The notes below the pieces were generated by a model. It was not told where the DNA came from. It saw only the letters and a list, made by a program, of their open reading frames with translations, and did not search any database. The position numbers and the translations under genes are program-made. From NCBI GenBank assembly GCA_944989445.1, contig CALYLW010000281.1, forward strand, positions 260,824 to 324,823: a stretch of DNA of 64,000 bases. The letters run 5' to 3'. Positions 20,380 to 31,468 of this stretch are shown in pieces. The DNA is from Ampullaceana balthica (taxonomy: Eukaryota > Mollusca > Gastropoda > Lymnaeidae). How positions within the stretch are numbered: the stretch's first letter is position 1; each line of letters begins with the position of its first letter.

Positions 20380-20469
20380 CCGACAATATCTACCGTGAGC
20401 ACGTCACTGTCACACACAGGTATCATCCTATTAGCTGGCTGGTCCGTGCCCAACGCTCACATATTTCAG
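20380..20469 (+). promoter_or_regulatory. Possible 5'UTR exon of the phospholipase A2 gene
   Basis: The segment ends in ATTTCAG followed by a consensus donor GTAAGT at 20470. The next strong acceptor downstream on the same strand is GTTTGTCTTTGCTTTCAG at 22147, three bases before the phospholipase start codon. The start of this exon and the promoter were not located. This is inference from splice-site strength alone. Confidence 0.25.
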
Positions 20470-20489
20470 GTAAGTCATTAAATAAATAC

Positions 20490-21050
20490 AATGGACATTT
20501 AAACAAAATATTACGATCTTATTCTTTATTGCCGTATTGTAGGCGTGAAAAACAATGTTTGAATGGTAAGGTTTGTGGGGGGGGGTGGAACAGCATCACA
20601 ATGTTCATCCGTTGATTTGTTTCTTGTGATGAAATTTAATGAAACTATGAAATAACTTCTTCTTGGTGTGGCTGGCGAGTAAGTCATACAAATAACTTGT
20701 CAGTCTTGATTAAATTTTATTTGAGAAACTAAAAGCAATAAACTAAAAAAATAAAAAAAAATAACATGAAGTATATTTTGTGTGTTAAGCCAGTTGGCGA
20801 ATTAATTGTAAGCCAATTTAAAGTTTATCTGCATTAACATTCTTCCATTTTGGGAATATCTACTGTAATCAACAAGGATGCGCAGACATGACGGTGGGAT
20901 ATAGGTGGGGTTTGTCTCAAACAATGTTCACTTTGAAAGTTTTATCCAAATGATTTCGAAAATTGCAACTAAAATTAGTCATTGCCCAGATGACATTTAC
21001 TTGCCTTTTCCACGCGCAACAATAATTTTAAAATAAAAAAAAGGGTAAAT
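20490..21050. other. Probable 5'UTR intron of the phospholipase gene
   Basis: AT-rich with no repeat array, until the 17-bp minisatellite begins. Nothing else was recognised. Confidence 0.3.
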
Positions 21051-21054
21051 AAGC

Positions 21055-22120
21055 AGAACACCACAATCAACAGAACACCACAGTCAACCCAACACCACTA
21101 TCAAAAGTACACCACTATCAACAGTACACCACTATCAACAGGACACCACAATCAACAGTACACCACTATCAACAGTACACCACTATCAACAGTACACCAC
21201 TATCAACAGTACACAACAATCATCAGGACACCACAATCATCAGGACACCACAATCAACAGTACACCACAATCAACAGGACACCACAATCAACAGTACACC
21301 ACTATCAACAGTACACCACTATCAACAGTACACCACAATCATCAGGAAACCACAATCATCAGGACACCACAATCAACAGTACACCACAATCAACAGTACA
21401 CAACAAACAACAGTACACCACAATCAACAGTACACCACAATCATCAGGACACCACAATCATCAGGACACCACAAACAACAGTACACCACAATCAACAGGA
21501 CACCACAATCATCAGGACACCACAATCATCAGGACACCACAATCAACAGTACACCACTATCAACAGGACACCACAATCATCAGGACACCACAATCATCAG
21601 GACACCACAATCAACAGTACACCACAATCAACAGGACCACAATCAACAGGACACCAAATCAACAGTACACCACTATCAACAGTACACCACAATCATCAGG
21701 ACACCACAATCATCAGGACACAACAATCAACAGTACACCACAATCAACAGGACACCACAATCATCAGGACACCACAATCAACAGGAAACCACTATCAACA
21801 TGACACCACTATCAACAGGACACCACTATCAACAGGACACCACAATCAACAGGTCACCACAATAAACAGGACACCACAATCAACAGGACACCACAATCAA
21901 CAGGACACCACAATCAACGTGACACCACTATCAACAGGACACCACAATCAACAGAACACCACAATCAACAGGTCACCACAATCAACAGGACACCACAATC
22001 AACAGTACACCACTATCAACAGGACACCACAATCAACAGGACACCACAATCAACAGGACACCACAATCAACAGTACACCACAATCAACAGGACACCACAA
22101 TCAACAGTACACCAATATCA
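21055..22120. repeat. 17-bp minisatellite upstream of phospholipase exon 1
   Basis: About 62 copies of a 17-bp unit of the form CACCACAATCAACAGGA with a few alternative bases (AGTA, ATCAGGA, CTATC). It ends about 28 bp before the acceptor that precedes the first coding exon. Confidence 0.95.
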
Positions 22121-22150
22121 ACGGATTATGTTTGTCTTTGCTTTCAGATC

Positions 22151-25100
22151 ATGAGTTTTATGAGAGCAAGTTTTCCGTCGCTGACTGTCGCAGCTGTTGC
22201 AGCATTGTTGACACTTAGTGAGAGATCAGAGTATTATAACTGGTTGTTTTGTGGTTGCCTTATTAGTATTTTAACTGGTTGTTTCGTGGTTGCCTTATTG
22301 GTATTATAACTGGTTGTTTCGTGGTTGCCTTATTGGTATTATAACTGGTTGTTTCGTGGTTGCCTTATTAGTATTATAACTGGTTGTTTCGTGGTTGCCT
22401 TATTGGTATTATAACTGGTTGTTTCGTGGTTGCCTTATTGGTATTATAACTGGTTGTTTCGTGGTTGCCTTATTAGTATTTTAACTGGTTGTTTCGTGGT
22501 TGCCTTATTGGTATTATAACTGGTTGTTTCGTGGTTGCCTTATTAGTATTTTAACTGGTTGTTTCGTGGTTGCCTTATTGGTATTATAACTGGTTGTTTC
22601 GTGGTTGCCTTATTGGTATTATAACTGGTTGTTTCGTGGTTGCCTTATTAGTATTTTAACTGGTTGTTTCGTGGTTGCCTTATTAGTATTTTAACTGGTT
22701 GTTTCGTGGTTGCCTTATTAGTATTTTAACTGGTTGTTTCGTGGTTGCCTTATTAGTATTTTAACTGGTTGTTTCGTGGTTGCCTTATTAGTATTTTAAC
22801 TGGTTGTTTCGTGGTTGCCTTATTAGTATTTTAACTGGTTGTTTCGTGGTTGCCTTATTAGTATTTTAACTGGTTGTTTCGTGGTTGCCTTATTAGTATT
22901 TTAACTGGTTGTTTCGTGGTTGCCTTATTAGTATTTTAACTGGTTGTTTCGTGGTTGCCTTATTAGTATTTTAACTGGTTGTTTCGTGGTTGCCTTATTA
23001 GTATTTTAACTGGTTGTTTCGTGGTTGCCTTATTAGTATTTTAACTGGTTGTTTCGTGGTTGCCTTATTAGTATTTTAACTGGTTGTTTCGTGGTTGCCT
23101 TATTAGTATTTTAACTGGTTGTTTCGTGGTTGCCTTATTGGTATTTTAACTGGTTGTTTCGTGGTTGCCTTATTAGTATTTTAACTGGTTGTTTCGTGGT
23201 TGCCTTATTAGTATTTTAACTGGTTGTTTCGTGGTTGCCTTATTGGTATTTTAACTGGTTGTTTCGTGGTTGCCTTATTAGTATTATAACTGGTTGTTTC
23301 GTGGTTGCCTTATTAGTATTATAACTGGTTGTTTCGTGGTTGCCTTATTGGTATTTTAACTGGTTGTTTCGTGGTTGCCTTATTAGTATTTTAACTGGTT
23401 GTTTCGTGGTTGCCTTATTAGTATTTTAACTGGTTGTTTCGTGGTTGCCTTATTGGTATTTTAACTGGTTGTTTCGTGGTTGCCTTATTAGTATTATAAC
23501 TGGTTGTTTCGTGGTTGCCTTATTGGTATTATAACTGGTTGTTTCGTGGTTGCCTTATTAGTATTATAACTGGTTGTTTCGTGGTTGCCTTATTGGTATT
23601 ATAACTGGTTGTTTCGTGGTTGCCTTATTAGTATTATAACTGGTTGTTTCGTGGTTGCCTTATTAGTATTATAACTGGTTGTTTCGTGGTTGCCTTATTG
23701 GTATTATAACTGGTTGTTTCGTGGTTGCCTTATTAGTATTATAACTGGTTGTTTCGTGGTTGCCTTATTGGTATTATAACTGGTTGTTTCGTGGTTGCCT
23801 TATTAGTATTATAACTGGTTGTTTCGTGGTTGCCTTATTGGTATTATAACTGGTTGTTTCGTGGTTGCCTTATTAGTATTATAACTGGTTGTTTCGTGGT
23901 TGCCTTATTAGTATTATAACTGGTTGTTTCGTGGTTGCCTTATTGGTATTATAACTGGTTGTTTCGTGGTTGCCTTATTAGTATTATAACTGGTTGTTTC
24001 GTGGTTGCCTTATTAGTATTATAACTGGTTGTTTCGTGGTTGCCTTATTGGTATTATAACTGGTTGTTTCGTGGTTGCCTTATTAGTATTATAACTGGTT
24101 GTTTCGTGGTTGCCTTATTAGTATTTTAACTGGTTGTTTCGTGGTTGCCTTATTAGTATTATAACTGGTTGTTTCGTGGTTGCCTTATTAGTATTTTAAC
24201 TGGTTGTTTCGTGGTTGCCTTATTAGTATTTTAACTGGTTGTTTCGTGGTTGCCTTATTAGTATTTTAACTGGTTGTTTCGTGGTTGCCTTATTAGTATT
24301 TTAACTGGTTGTTTCGTGGTTGCCTTATTGGTATTTGCCCAAAACACGTCTCAAACAGTTTGAAAGTTTTAATTGTCTTGTCATCCTTTGGCTCTGACTA
24401 CTACAACAATTGTGGCACCATTGTTTTAATTATCGTGTCAGCCTTTGGCTCTGACTACTACAACAATTGTGGCACCATTGTTTTAATTATCGTATCAACC
24501 TTTGGCTTTGACTAATACAACAATTGTGGCACCTTTTTTTGTTTTATTTGCTAAATCTGTATTTCAAGTTTTATATCTTTGGATAATCGCACAGTTAATG
24601 GAATCCCCTAAAAAGGGTGGGTGGGGGACGGTGTAAAGGCAGAGAAGTCGCGGGTGGTAGTCAGGGAGCCGGAAGCGCCCTGTGATTATGGTTTTGAGAT
24701 CTGCGCCATAGGGATGCGTGCCTTTCGGGATATAACAATTTCTTGGACTTGGTACATGCAACCTTCCTCGACCTATTTGGCTAGTTTAAGTATTTTTCAG
24801 CGTTTACTTTATAAGCGAGTATGATTATTAATGTGTTTGTATTGTATGAAGGTTGGCATGTACTTTATATTTGTGTGTACTATAGGAATGTGCGCATATT
24901 TTACATAAATGTATGTTTCAAAATATTAATACTGTTTGCATCAAAGTAATACTTGTGTGTAAGAGTGTCTACATAATAAAATGTGAGCATCGTTCATTCT
25001 GGTTTCAAACGTCAAGAATTTACCTTAATAAAACTTTAAAATAAATAACTTTCGACTTATCCTATTTTACAGTTTACAGTATAAGAAATATTGATTGACA

Positions 25101-28100
25101 AGATAAAGTTCACATAATAGTAGCCATGAACGACTCCAATCCTTGAAAACAATGAAATTGTGCGGAAAGAATTTTAAAATAATGCGATTCGTTAATATGC
25201 TTCAGGAATGATTTAGCTAACTCCGTATTTCTTATTTTTAAAAAGACACACACACACACACACGTACACACACGAACAAACACAGGCAAAAAACTTTAGA
25301 CCGTATGTTTATATAGATTTTGTTACACGTTTATCATATGCTATTTATCGGTGTCCTATATTAAGTGAAGGAAATATGTCAGCATGTAATTTTCTAGTTT
25401 GGAATTTAACGTTAGTACCATTGTTTCCCCCACCAAGTGTCTGCTGCTCCTGGCCCGAGCCTCGAGTCGAGGTCCTTCCACCGCCGGGACCTGGTCACTT
25501 TGTGTAAGTCCATGGAGGAGTACACTGACCGGATGTGCCTGGACTACCTCAACTACGGCTGTTTCTGTGGTCTTGGGGGGACAGGGGCCACACCCAAGGA
25601 CGATGTGGATAAGTGCGTGCTAAGCAAAGGGGGAATACTTGGTTTTGTAAATGTTATTATTACATTGTTTTGGCAAATGATTTTGGAGCATGATTTTAGC
25701 GAATGATTTTAGGGCAGTGGTTCCTAACCTTTTGGGGTCCATGCACCCCTTCAGATGCCAAAAAATTTCATGCACCCCCTCGTGAAACTTGCAGAAAATA
25801 CATAATAAACTATGTTTATTTTAGGAACACAACAGTTTTGACAATGGGCAACACGGTATTTAGCGAGAGATCTGCTGCTTCTTATGATCAATCAGCGATT
25901 TAAATCTGGGACTCTTATGGACAAAGCAACTCTCATGTCATCCTCTGCATTCAACTTATTCCTTGCCTTGGTTTTAATCGTCAAAAGTGTGGAGAATCCT
26001 GCTTCACAGAGATAGGTTGTGGCCAATGGAAGGAGAGTCAGTACTGCCCTCTTGGCTAGTTGTGGGTAGGAATCTAGCTGGGCGCACCAAATTCAATCAA
26101 GGTATTGCAATTGAAGGCACTCCTCAGTACTTCTCTGGTTCTCAAATCAATCAGGTCATCTTTAGCAAGGTCACTGTCATCAATGTTGTCCAAGTCACAG
26201 AGAAAAGGATTCCGAATCCAAAGGTCTTTCCTAGTAATTTCTTGACAGAAATACCCATCAAAGGACCTTTGCAATGTTGAAAGGTGCTCTGAAATTTCCC
26301 CTTTGATGTTGTCAGGCAGTGATCCCTCAGTGCTTCCCCCTGAAGCAGATATTACAACTTCATCCAAGAGTGGAAAGTTGGCCAAGTTGGAATTTTCTAT
26401 TCGTCGTTGGAATAGTGGCAGTTTTTTTAAGTAAGGCTTGCAATCTCTTAGTAGCATCCATTACAGTCACAGCAGGTCCTTGGAGAGATGTGTTCAATTC
26501 ATTCAAGATGGAGAAGATTTCAGCCAGGTATGCCAAGTAATGAATGAAATTTGGACAGTCAAACTTGTAAGCAAGGTCACTCTCTTTTTCTCGCAAGAAA
26601 ATGGCAAGCTCCACTCTCAGTTCTACTAACGGAGAAAGTATCCGTCCCCTGGACAACCAGCGAACCTCAGTGTGGTAGAGCGAACCTTAGTGTGGTAGAG
26701 CGGAACTTCATGCTCAGAGCCCACCTCCTGACAGAACAAGTTGAAGAAGCGGTGGTTCAAGGCATGTGAGCGGATAAAATTTACAACTTGGACTGCAGTA
26801 GAAAGAACTGACTTCAAGGTTGGAGGTAGTGTTTTGCATGCCAGGGCCTGACGATGAAGGATACAGTGTGTAGTGACAATATCTTGAACTTCTTTCTTTA
26901 CCAGTGCTGAAAATCCTGACTTATTACTGAGTATGGAGGGAGCACAATCTGTGCAAATTGAAGAAATTCTTGAAGTCCAGTCAAACTGGTTTTCAGAGAA
27001 GAATGCCCTGACTAGCTGCAGCACATCAGCAGCTTTGGTAGTAGCTAGGAGTGGCTTACAAAAGAGAAATTCCTCCTTCAGCAATCCACTGTGAACATAT
27101 CTCACAAATATAAGAAGCTTACTGTATTGTGCTACATCAGTGGATTCATCCAGCTGCATGCTAAATGGAAAAGGACTGCTTCTCATCTCGCGCAAATCTT
27201 GATCCAGAATGTCTGCAGCCATGTCACTAATCTTGGAATGAATAGTGTCATTGAACAAAGGGACTTTCTCGACCTATTTCCTCTGCTAGTGACCACACAT
27301 CAGTTCCACCATCTCCAGTGCAAAAGGCTTCACCAAAGTTTCTCCAATGGTGTGGGGCTTCTTTTTTTGCAATAAGATATGCAGCCTTGAATGATGCCTC
27401 CAGTGCAGGTTTCTGTGACAAAGAAAATCCAAGCTTGGGCAAGGTACCTAAGGCCAAGAAGCGAGCTCTCTTCTGCTTGAAGACCTCAACACTGCCCTTG
27501 GAATTGAATGGATGGACTTTCTCCAAATGCTCTCGGGGTCTCACAGGCTTCATGTTGTCATTGCACAGGATTTTTCCACATAGGAAGAGCGAAATTCCGA
27601 GGAACACGTAGAGCGAACCGTTCATTTTGCGAAAAAGTTTTTCCGTCAATTTTCGACATGCGCAGAACGATTCACGAACGAGTATCTCCTATCAAAAAGG
27701 TTGTATATGGGTGCCATTTGACGCGGCATGCCTTGCTTATGGTTTACATTTTCAGATTATCAGTTTTTCTTTATTTTTTTCCCTTCTTCTTTTTTTTCTT
27801 CCTCTTTTTTTTTCTTTCTCTGAATCGTTCATGCCCCCCTGGAACCTGCTCATGCACCCTTGGGGGTGCATGCACCACTGGTTAGGAACCCCTGTTTTAG
27901 AGCATGAATATAGCGAACAGTTTTAGAGCATGTTTTTAGCGAATGGTTTTTAGAACATTATTTTAGTGCATAGTTTTTGTGCATGTTTTTAGTACATTGT
28001 TTAATTCATGCTTTTAGTGCATGGTTTAGCTATTTCTACGTTATAAGCAAATTTCTGTGAAATGGTTCATCTCATTCATTTCGCAAACCTATGCTACGCC

Positions 28101-29301
28101 TTGATGACGTCATCTAACCTTGTTTCACCAGGTGTTGCTACAACCATGACCACTGCTACGACAATGTGGATGGCTGCAAGGTGGCGGTTCACGTCGTCCT
28201 CAATAAAATAGAATGTTCTGGAGGAAAGTGCACATGCACGGGTAAAAAAAAAGCGTGATTTATGTGCTGCACTGAATTAAGTGTTACGAATAAGTATATC
28301 GGAAATTAAAAAGTTTAACAGTTATAAGATTATCGATAAATCAGGATTGAAAGGGAAATAACTGTTAAATAATTTTTTTTACAAAAAAAAGGACACTACT
28401 TGTTTATCTGCACGCTGAAATTCAGTCGTCAGAAGAGAGAGACAGGGACATCCATACCAACCTTAGATACGTCTCTGCTCAAGTGATGGCATGAAATGAC
28501 ATTTGTTAGTCTCTGCTCAAGTGATGGCATGAAATGACATTTGATAGTCTCTGCTCAAGGGATGGCATGAACTGACATTTGATACATCTCTGCTCAAGGG
28601 ATGGCATGAACTGACATTTGATACATCTCTGCTCAAGTGATGACATGAACTGACATTTGATACATCTCTGCTCAAGTGATGACATGAACTGACATTTGAT
28701 ACGCACCTGCTCAAGTGATGACATGAACTGACATTTAATACATCACTGCTCAAGTGATGACATGAACTGACATTTGATACATCTCTGCTCAAGTGATGAC
28801 ATGAACTGACATTTGATACGCCCCTGCTCAAGTGATGACATGAACTGACATTTGATACATCTCTGCTCAAGTGATGACATGAACTGACATTTGATACGCA
28901 CCTGCTCAAGTGATGACATGAACTGACATTTAATACATCACTGCTCAAGTGATGACATGAACTGACATTTGATACATCTCTGCTCAAGTGATGACATGAA
29001 CTGACATTTGATACGCCCCTGCTCAAGTGATGACATGAACTGACATTTGATACATCACTGCTCAAGTGATGACATGAAATGACATTTGATACGCCCCTGC
29101 TCAAGTGATGACATGAACTGACATTTAGTTAAAGTAAAACAGCTAATGGGCCTTACAATAATTTCTCCTTGCATTTCAGACACGGATAAGGGTGCTTGCC
29201 CCTACAAGCTGTGTCAGTGTGACGTCGACTTCGCCGAGTGCCTGCATGGAGCGACCTTCAATAAATCAATGACCCATTACAACAAGAAGAACTGCAACTA
29301 G
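22151..29301 (+). CDS. Secreted phospholipase A2, 4 coding exons
   Basis: Coding exons 22151-22217, 25438-25612, 28132-28241 and 29180-29301. All junctions are GT/AG and in phase: 474 nt, 157 residues plus TAG. Exon 1 encodes a hydrophobic signal peptide (SLTVAAVAALLTL), so the enzyme is secreted. Exon 2 holds the calcium-binding loop (YGCFCG, about residues 62-67). Exon 3 begins with the active-site helix (CCYNHDHCYD) with the His-Asp pair at about 86-87. Exon 4 supplies the last cysteines. It should hydrolyse the sn-2 ester of phospholipids, calcium-dependent. The sequence does not tell whether it serves digestion, defence or secretion of another kind. Exon 1 was assigned from splice phase and the signal-like sequence and is less certain than exons 2-4. 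Introns contain three minisatellites and a hAT transposon. Confidence 0.85.
22231..24335. repeat. 35-bp minisatellite in phospholipase intron 1
   Basis: About 60 copies of a 35-bp unit containing AACTGGTTGTTTCGTGGTTG, starting about 14 bp after the exon 1 donor. Nearly all variation is at two sites: A or G in TTATTRGTATT, and T or A in GTATTWTAAC. Otherwise the copies are identical, which points to recent expansion. Confidence 0.97.
24355..24532. repeat. 57-bp tandem repeat, three copies
   Basis: Three copies of a unit containing CTTTGGCTCTGACTACTAC and AACAATTGTGGCACC, directly after the 35-bp array. Confidence 0.85.
24540..25430. other. Distal part of phospholipase intron 1
   Basis: Contains a short CA repeat at 25247-25272. 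No other exon or element was recognised. Confidence 0.5.
25715..27894 (-). mobile_element. Buster-type hAT transposon in phospholipase intron 2
   Basis: Termini CAGTGGTTCCTAACC on the left and, as reverse complement, CAGGGGTTCCTAACC on the right. The target-site duplication is TTTTAGGG (25707-25714) against TTTTAGAG (27895-27902), 7 of 8 bases, fitting the nnnTAnnn preference of Buster elements. It encodes a broken transposase on the minus strand, opposite to the host gene. It landed in a small repeat of TTTTAGAGCATG-like units visible on both sides. Confidence 0.9.
26050..27650 (-). pseudogene. hAT (ZBED5/SCAND3-like) transposase, inactivated
   Basis: Minus-strand frames read in order: an N-terminal part with REHLEKVHP and HHWRNFGEAFC; the catalytic-core part with FPFSMQLDESTDVAQYSKLL and SICTDCAPSILSNKSGFSAL and HCILHRQALACK; then RGRILSPLVELRVELAIFL and YLAYLAEIFSILNELN. 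This order matches vertebrate ZBED5-like Buster transposases. A 20-nt tandem duplication at about 26672-26692 (CTCTACCACACT twice) shifts the frame. A second shift near 26425 lies in a run of A residues. A third change of frame occurs near 27250. No functional transposase can be made. Confidence 0.85.
28445..29135. repeat. 39-bp minisatellite in phospholipase intron 3
   Basis: About 17 copies of a 39-bp unit containing CTGCTCAAGTGATGACATGA, ending about 45 bp before exon 4. Variants ATCTCTGC, ACGCACCTGC, ACGCCCCTGC and ATCACTGC alternate in a partly repeated order, suggesting higher-order duplication. The minus-strand frame of 195 codons is an artefact. Confidence 0.95.
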
Positions 29302-29302
29302 C

Positions 29303-29395
29303 AGGTAGCCCTGTAGCCATGGTCAGCGTCTTACAGGTAGCCCTGTAGACATGGTCAGCGTCTTACAGGTAGCCCTGTAGACAGTGTCAATGTCA
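29303..29395 (+). repeat. 35-bp repeat in the phospholipase 3'UTR
   Basis: Two and a half copies of a unit containing CAGGTAGCCCTGTAG and ATGGTCAGCGTCTTA immediately after the stop codon. Confidence 0.8.
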
Positions 29396-29497
29396 GTGCA
29401 TTTCTTGAAATATTTAGTTTCTTTTGAAAAACATTTTTAAAAGCTGAAGAAAAAATAATAATTGATAAATTTCCCGGGAAAACGGATGAAAAAGAAT

Positions 29498-29503
29498 AAT
29501 AAA
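29498..29503 (+). terminator. Polyadenylation signal of the phospholipase gene
   Basis: AATAAA about 197 nt after the stop codon; the first canonical signal outside the 3'UTR repeat. Confidence 0.5.
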
Positions 29504-29814
29504 TTACCGCAAGCCACACTGAGGAGAATTAATTTCGTTTTGTTTCTACAATTATTAGGGTGAAAATCTGGGATGCTGCATTATAATTTTGTTTTTAAAT
29601 GTATCTAAATTTAGCTTTTAAATTTTATTATAATATTTTTGGTTATAAGTGTTGGGTGCTTCACTTTGAAGCCTGCACCGATTTCCGATAAAAGCGTTTA
29701 ATGATTTGACTTTGAAGTTGATAAATAGATCACTGGCCCTTACTTTCATCTTGTGAGTCTAGTGGACTGATCTAATGGTCGGCAACTGTTACTTAAACGG
29801 TTACAAAAGTCGAA

Positions 29815-30000
29815 CTCACTTAGGCCACTTGGTATCCCATGTTAGGGCACACTTATGTCACGAGGTATCCATGTTAGGACACACTTATGCCACGTGGTAT
29901 CCCATGTTAGTACACACTTATGTCACGTGGTATCCATGTAAGGACACACTTACGTCACGTGGTATCCATGTTAGGACATACCTAAGCCTCATGTTATCCT
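29815..30000. repeat. About 32-bp tandem repeat
   Basis: Five to six imperfect copies of a unit containing CACTTATGTCACGTGGTATC. Confidence 0.8.
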
Positions 30001-30735
30001 GTGTTTGGGCGGAGTGCACCAAAATCTACTCTAAAACCAGTTATGTATACACGTAAATCACCTCGCCCCCCCCCTCTCCGCCCAAGACTGCGATGTCTTT
30101 GAATTGAACATTCTTAACAGATAAAATGATAGTGAAGAAGAAATTACCTACATTTTGTAGTGTTATATTTGTAATTGAAGACATTATTTATGGTGATTAA
30201 ATTTTAGACTGCAGTATTCAAACACATTTTGGCCTAAACAATTTACTTAGATATATGTTGAAATTTATTTGTGTTTAAATTTATTTATGTATTTATACTG
30301 GAGTCTTCTCCCATTGGTCTTTTATCGTGGCTGAGTTTAAACTGTCCCATCCCAGAGGTGCAGGGGCGTTCCTTGTATTGATGGGGGTTCTCAGTCTGCT
30401 GTCTAGGGGTTGTGATCTCCTTTCTCGGTGTTCACACCTGGAGGTCAATGAATCAGAGGCGGAGCTAGTGGTCAGCCAACTCACTGGTGGTTTGTCATCT
30501 GAAGCTAATGGTTTAGGTCAAATCTACAACTTAATTTAACAAGAAAGGCAAAATATCTAACAACTGACTTATAAATTGCACACGATCTATATTTCACAGC
30601 TACTTCCAATCTGTTTAACTTATGAAAAGAAATACATAAACCCAAATACATCAGTTGCTCAGTTGATTGTAGGCTAGCAGACATTCAATAAATCTTAAAG
30701 TTAGGCCATTCAACATTTGTTGTGTACAATAACCT
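30000..30735. other. Intergenic, nothing recognised
   Basis: No gene, RNA or repeat was recognised. A 70-codon plus-strand frame near 30327 has no recognisable content. Confidence 0.4.
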
Positions 30736-30739
30736 AAAC

Positions 30740-30885
30740 CTGACATCAGTTGGAGAAGCATAAGCGGCTCGTGGGCATTATGTTAGCCACACATATTATG
30801 CCGTGGCTTTACAAAGTTGTGAACGCTGCTTTACTTGCCCCATAGACCAGCATGGTCTGAAAAGACACTTTGCAACTTTATAACA
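30740..30885 (+). mobile_element. SINE tail fragment
   Basis: GCCGTGGCTTTACAAAG, TTTACTTGCCCCATAGACC and CAGCATGGTCTGAAAAG follow the order of the 3' half of the SINE at 62868-63138 (GCCGTGGCCTGGGAAC, CACTTGCCAACAGAG, GGCATGGTCTGTGGAC). The tRNA head is missing. Confidence 0.45.
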
Positions 30886-31465
30886 TGAACGAAGTTAGTT
30901 ACAATTGCTTAAACCGTTTTTAAACAGTTACTCATAAACATATTTTAAGTATGGTTTTTCATATTTGAATAGGATAGTTAATTTTTTAATAAATAATACT
31001 GGCCTTGAAAAGTTGTCTTATCTTATACATTACAGACGCTCATTCGATACATTAGATTATTGCATCCTAAGAGAATACCCAGGAGCAATAACTTTCTAGG
31101 AATATTTGTGAGACTTTATCTCCATTGTCAAAACTTATGGAAAATGATGACTTCAGAATTAAGTTGAACATGAGATTCTTATAAAGTGTGTTACTTGTAA
31201 GTAACGCGTAGTCAGGTTACTTGTAAGTAACGCATAGTCTCGTTACTTGAAGAGATGGAATTTCATGCGCACACTAGTTACCACCCATGCTGCTAATCAA
31301 AAATACAGTAAAATTACAAAGTCTGGTTAATGTCACTAGATGCCAGGACACATATTTCCCCGCCAGATTTCGACTACAAAAGCTCGTCACTGAAATCGCC
31401 ATCTCCTCTACATAAAGAGTTAATTTCCGCCATGTTCGCACACTTCTTCCATTGCTCCGCCACTG
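30886..31465. other. Downstream flank of the 567-residue gene
   Basis: A small duplication (GTTACTTGTAAGTAACGC twice, 31190-31232) is present. No canonical polyadenylation signal was recognised close to the stop codon on the minus strand. Confidence 0.4.
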
Positions 31466-31468
31466 ATT

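Noticed and set aside
22231..24335. CRISPR-like regular repetition with a 35-bp period
   Set aside because: No unique spacers between repeats, no cas genes, and the setting is a eukaryotic intron.
28517..29104. 195-codon minus-strand frame
   Set aside because: 39-bp repeat (13 residues) within the phospholipase intron.
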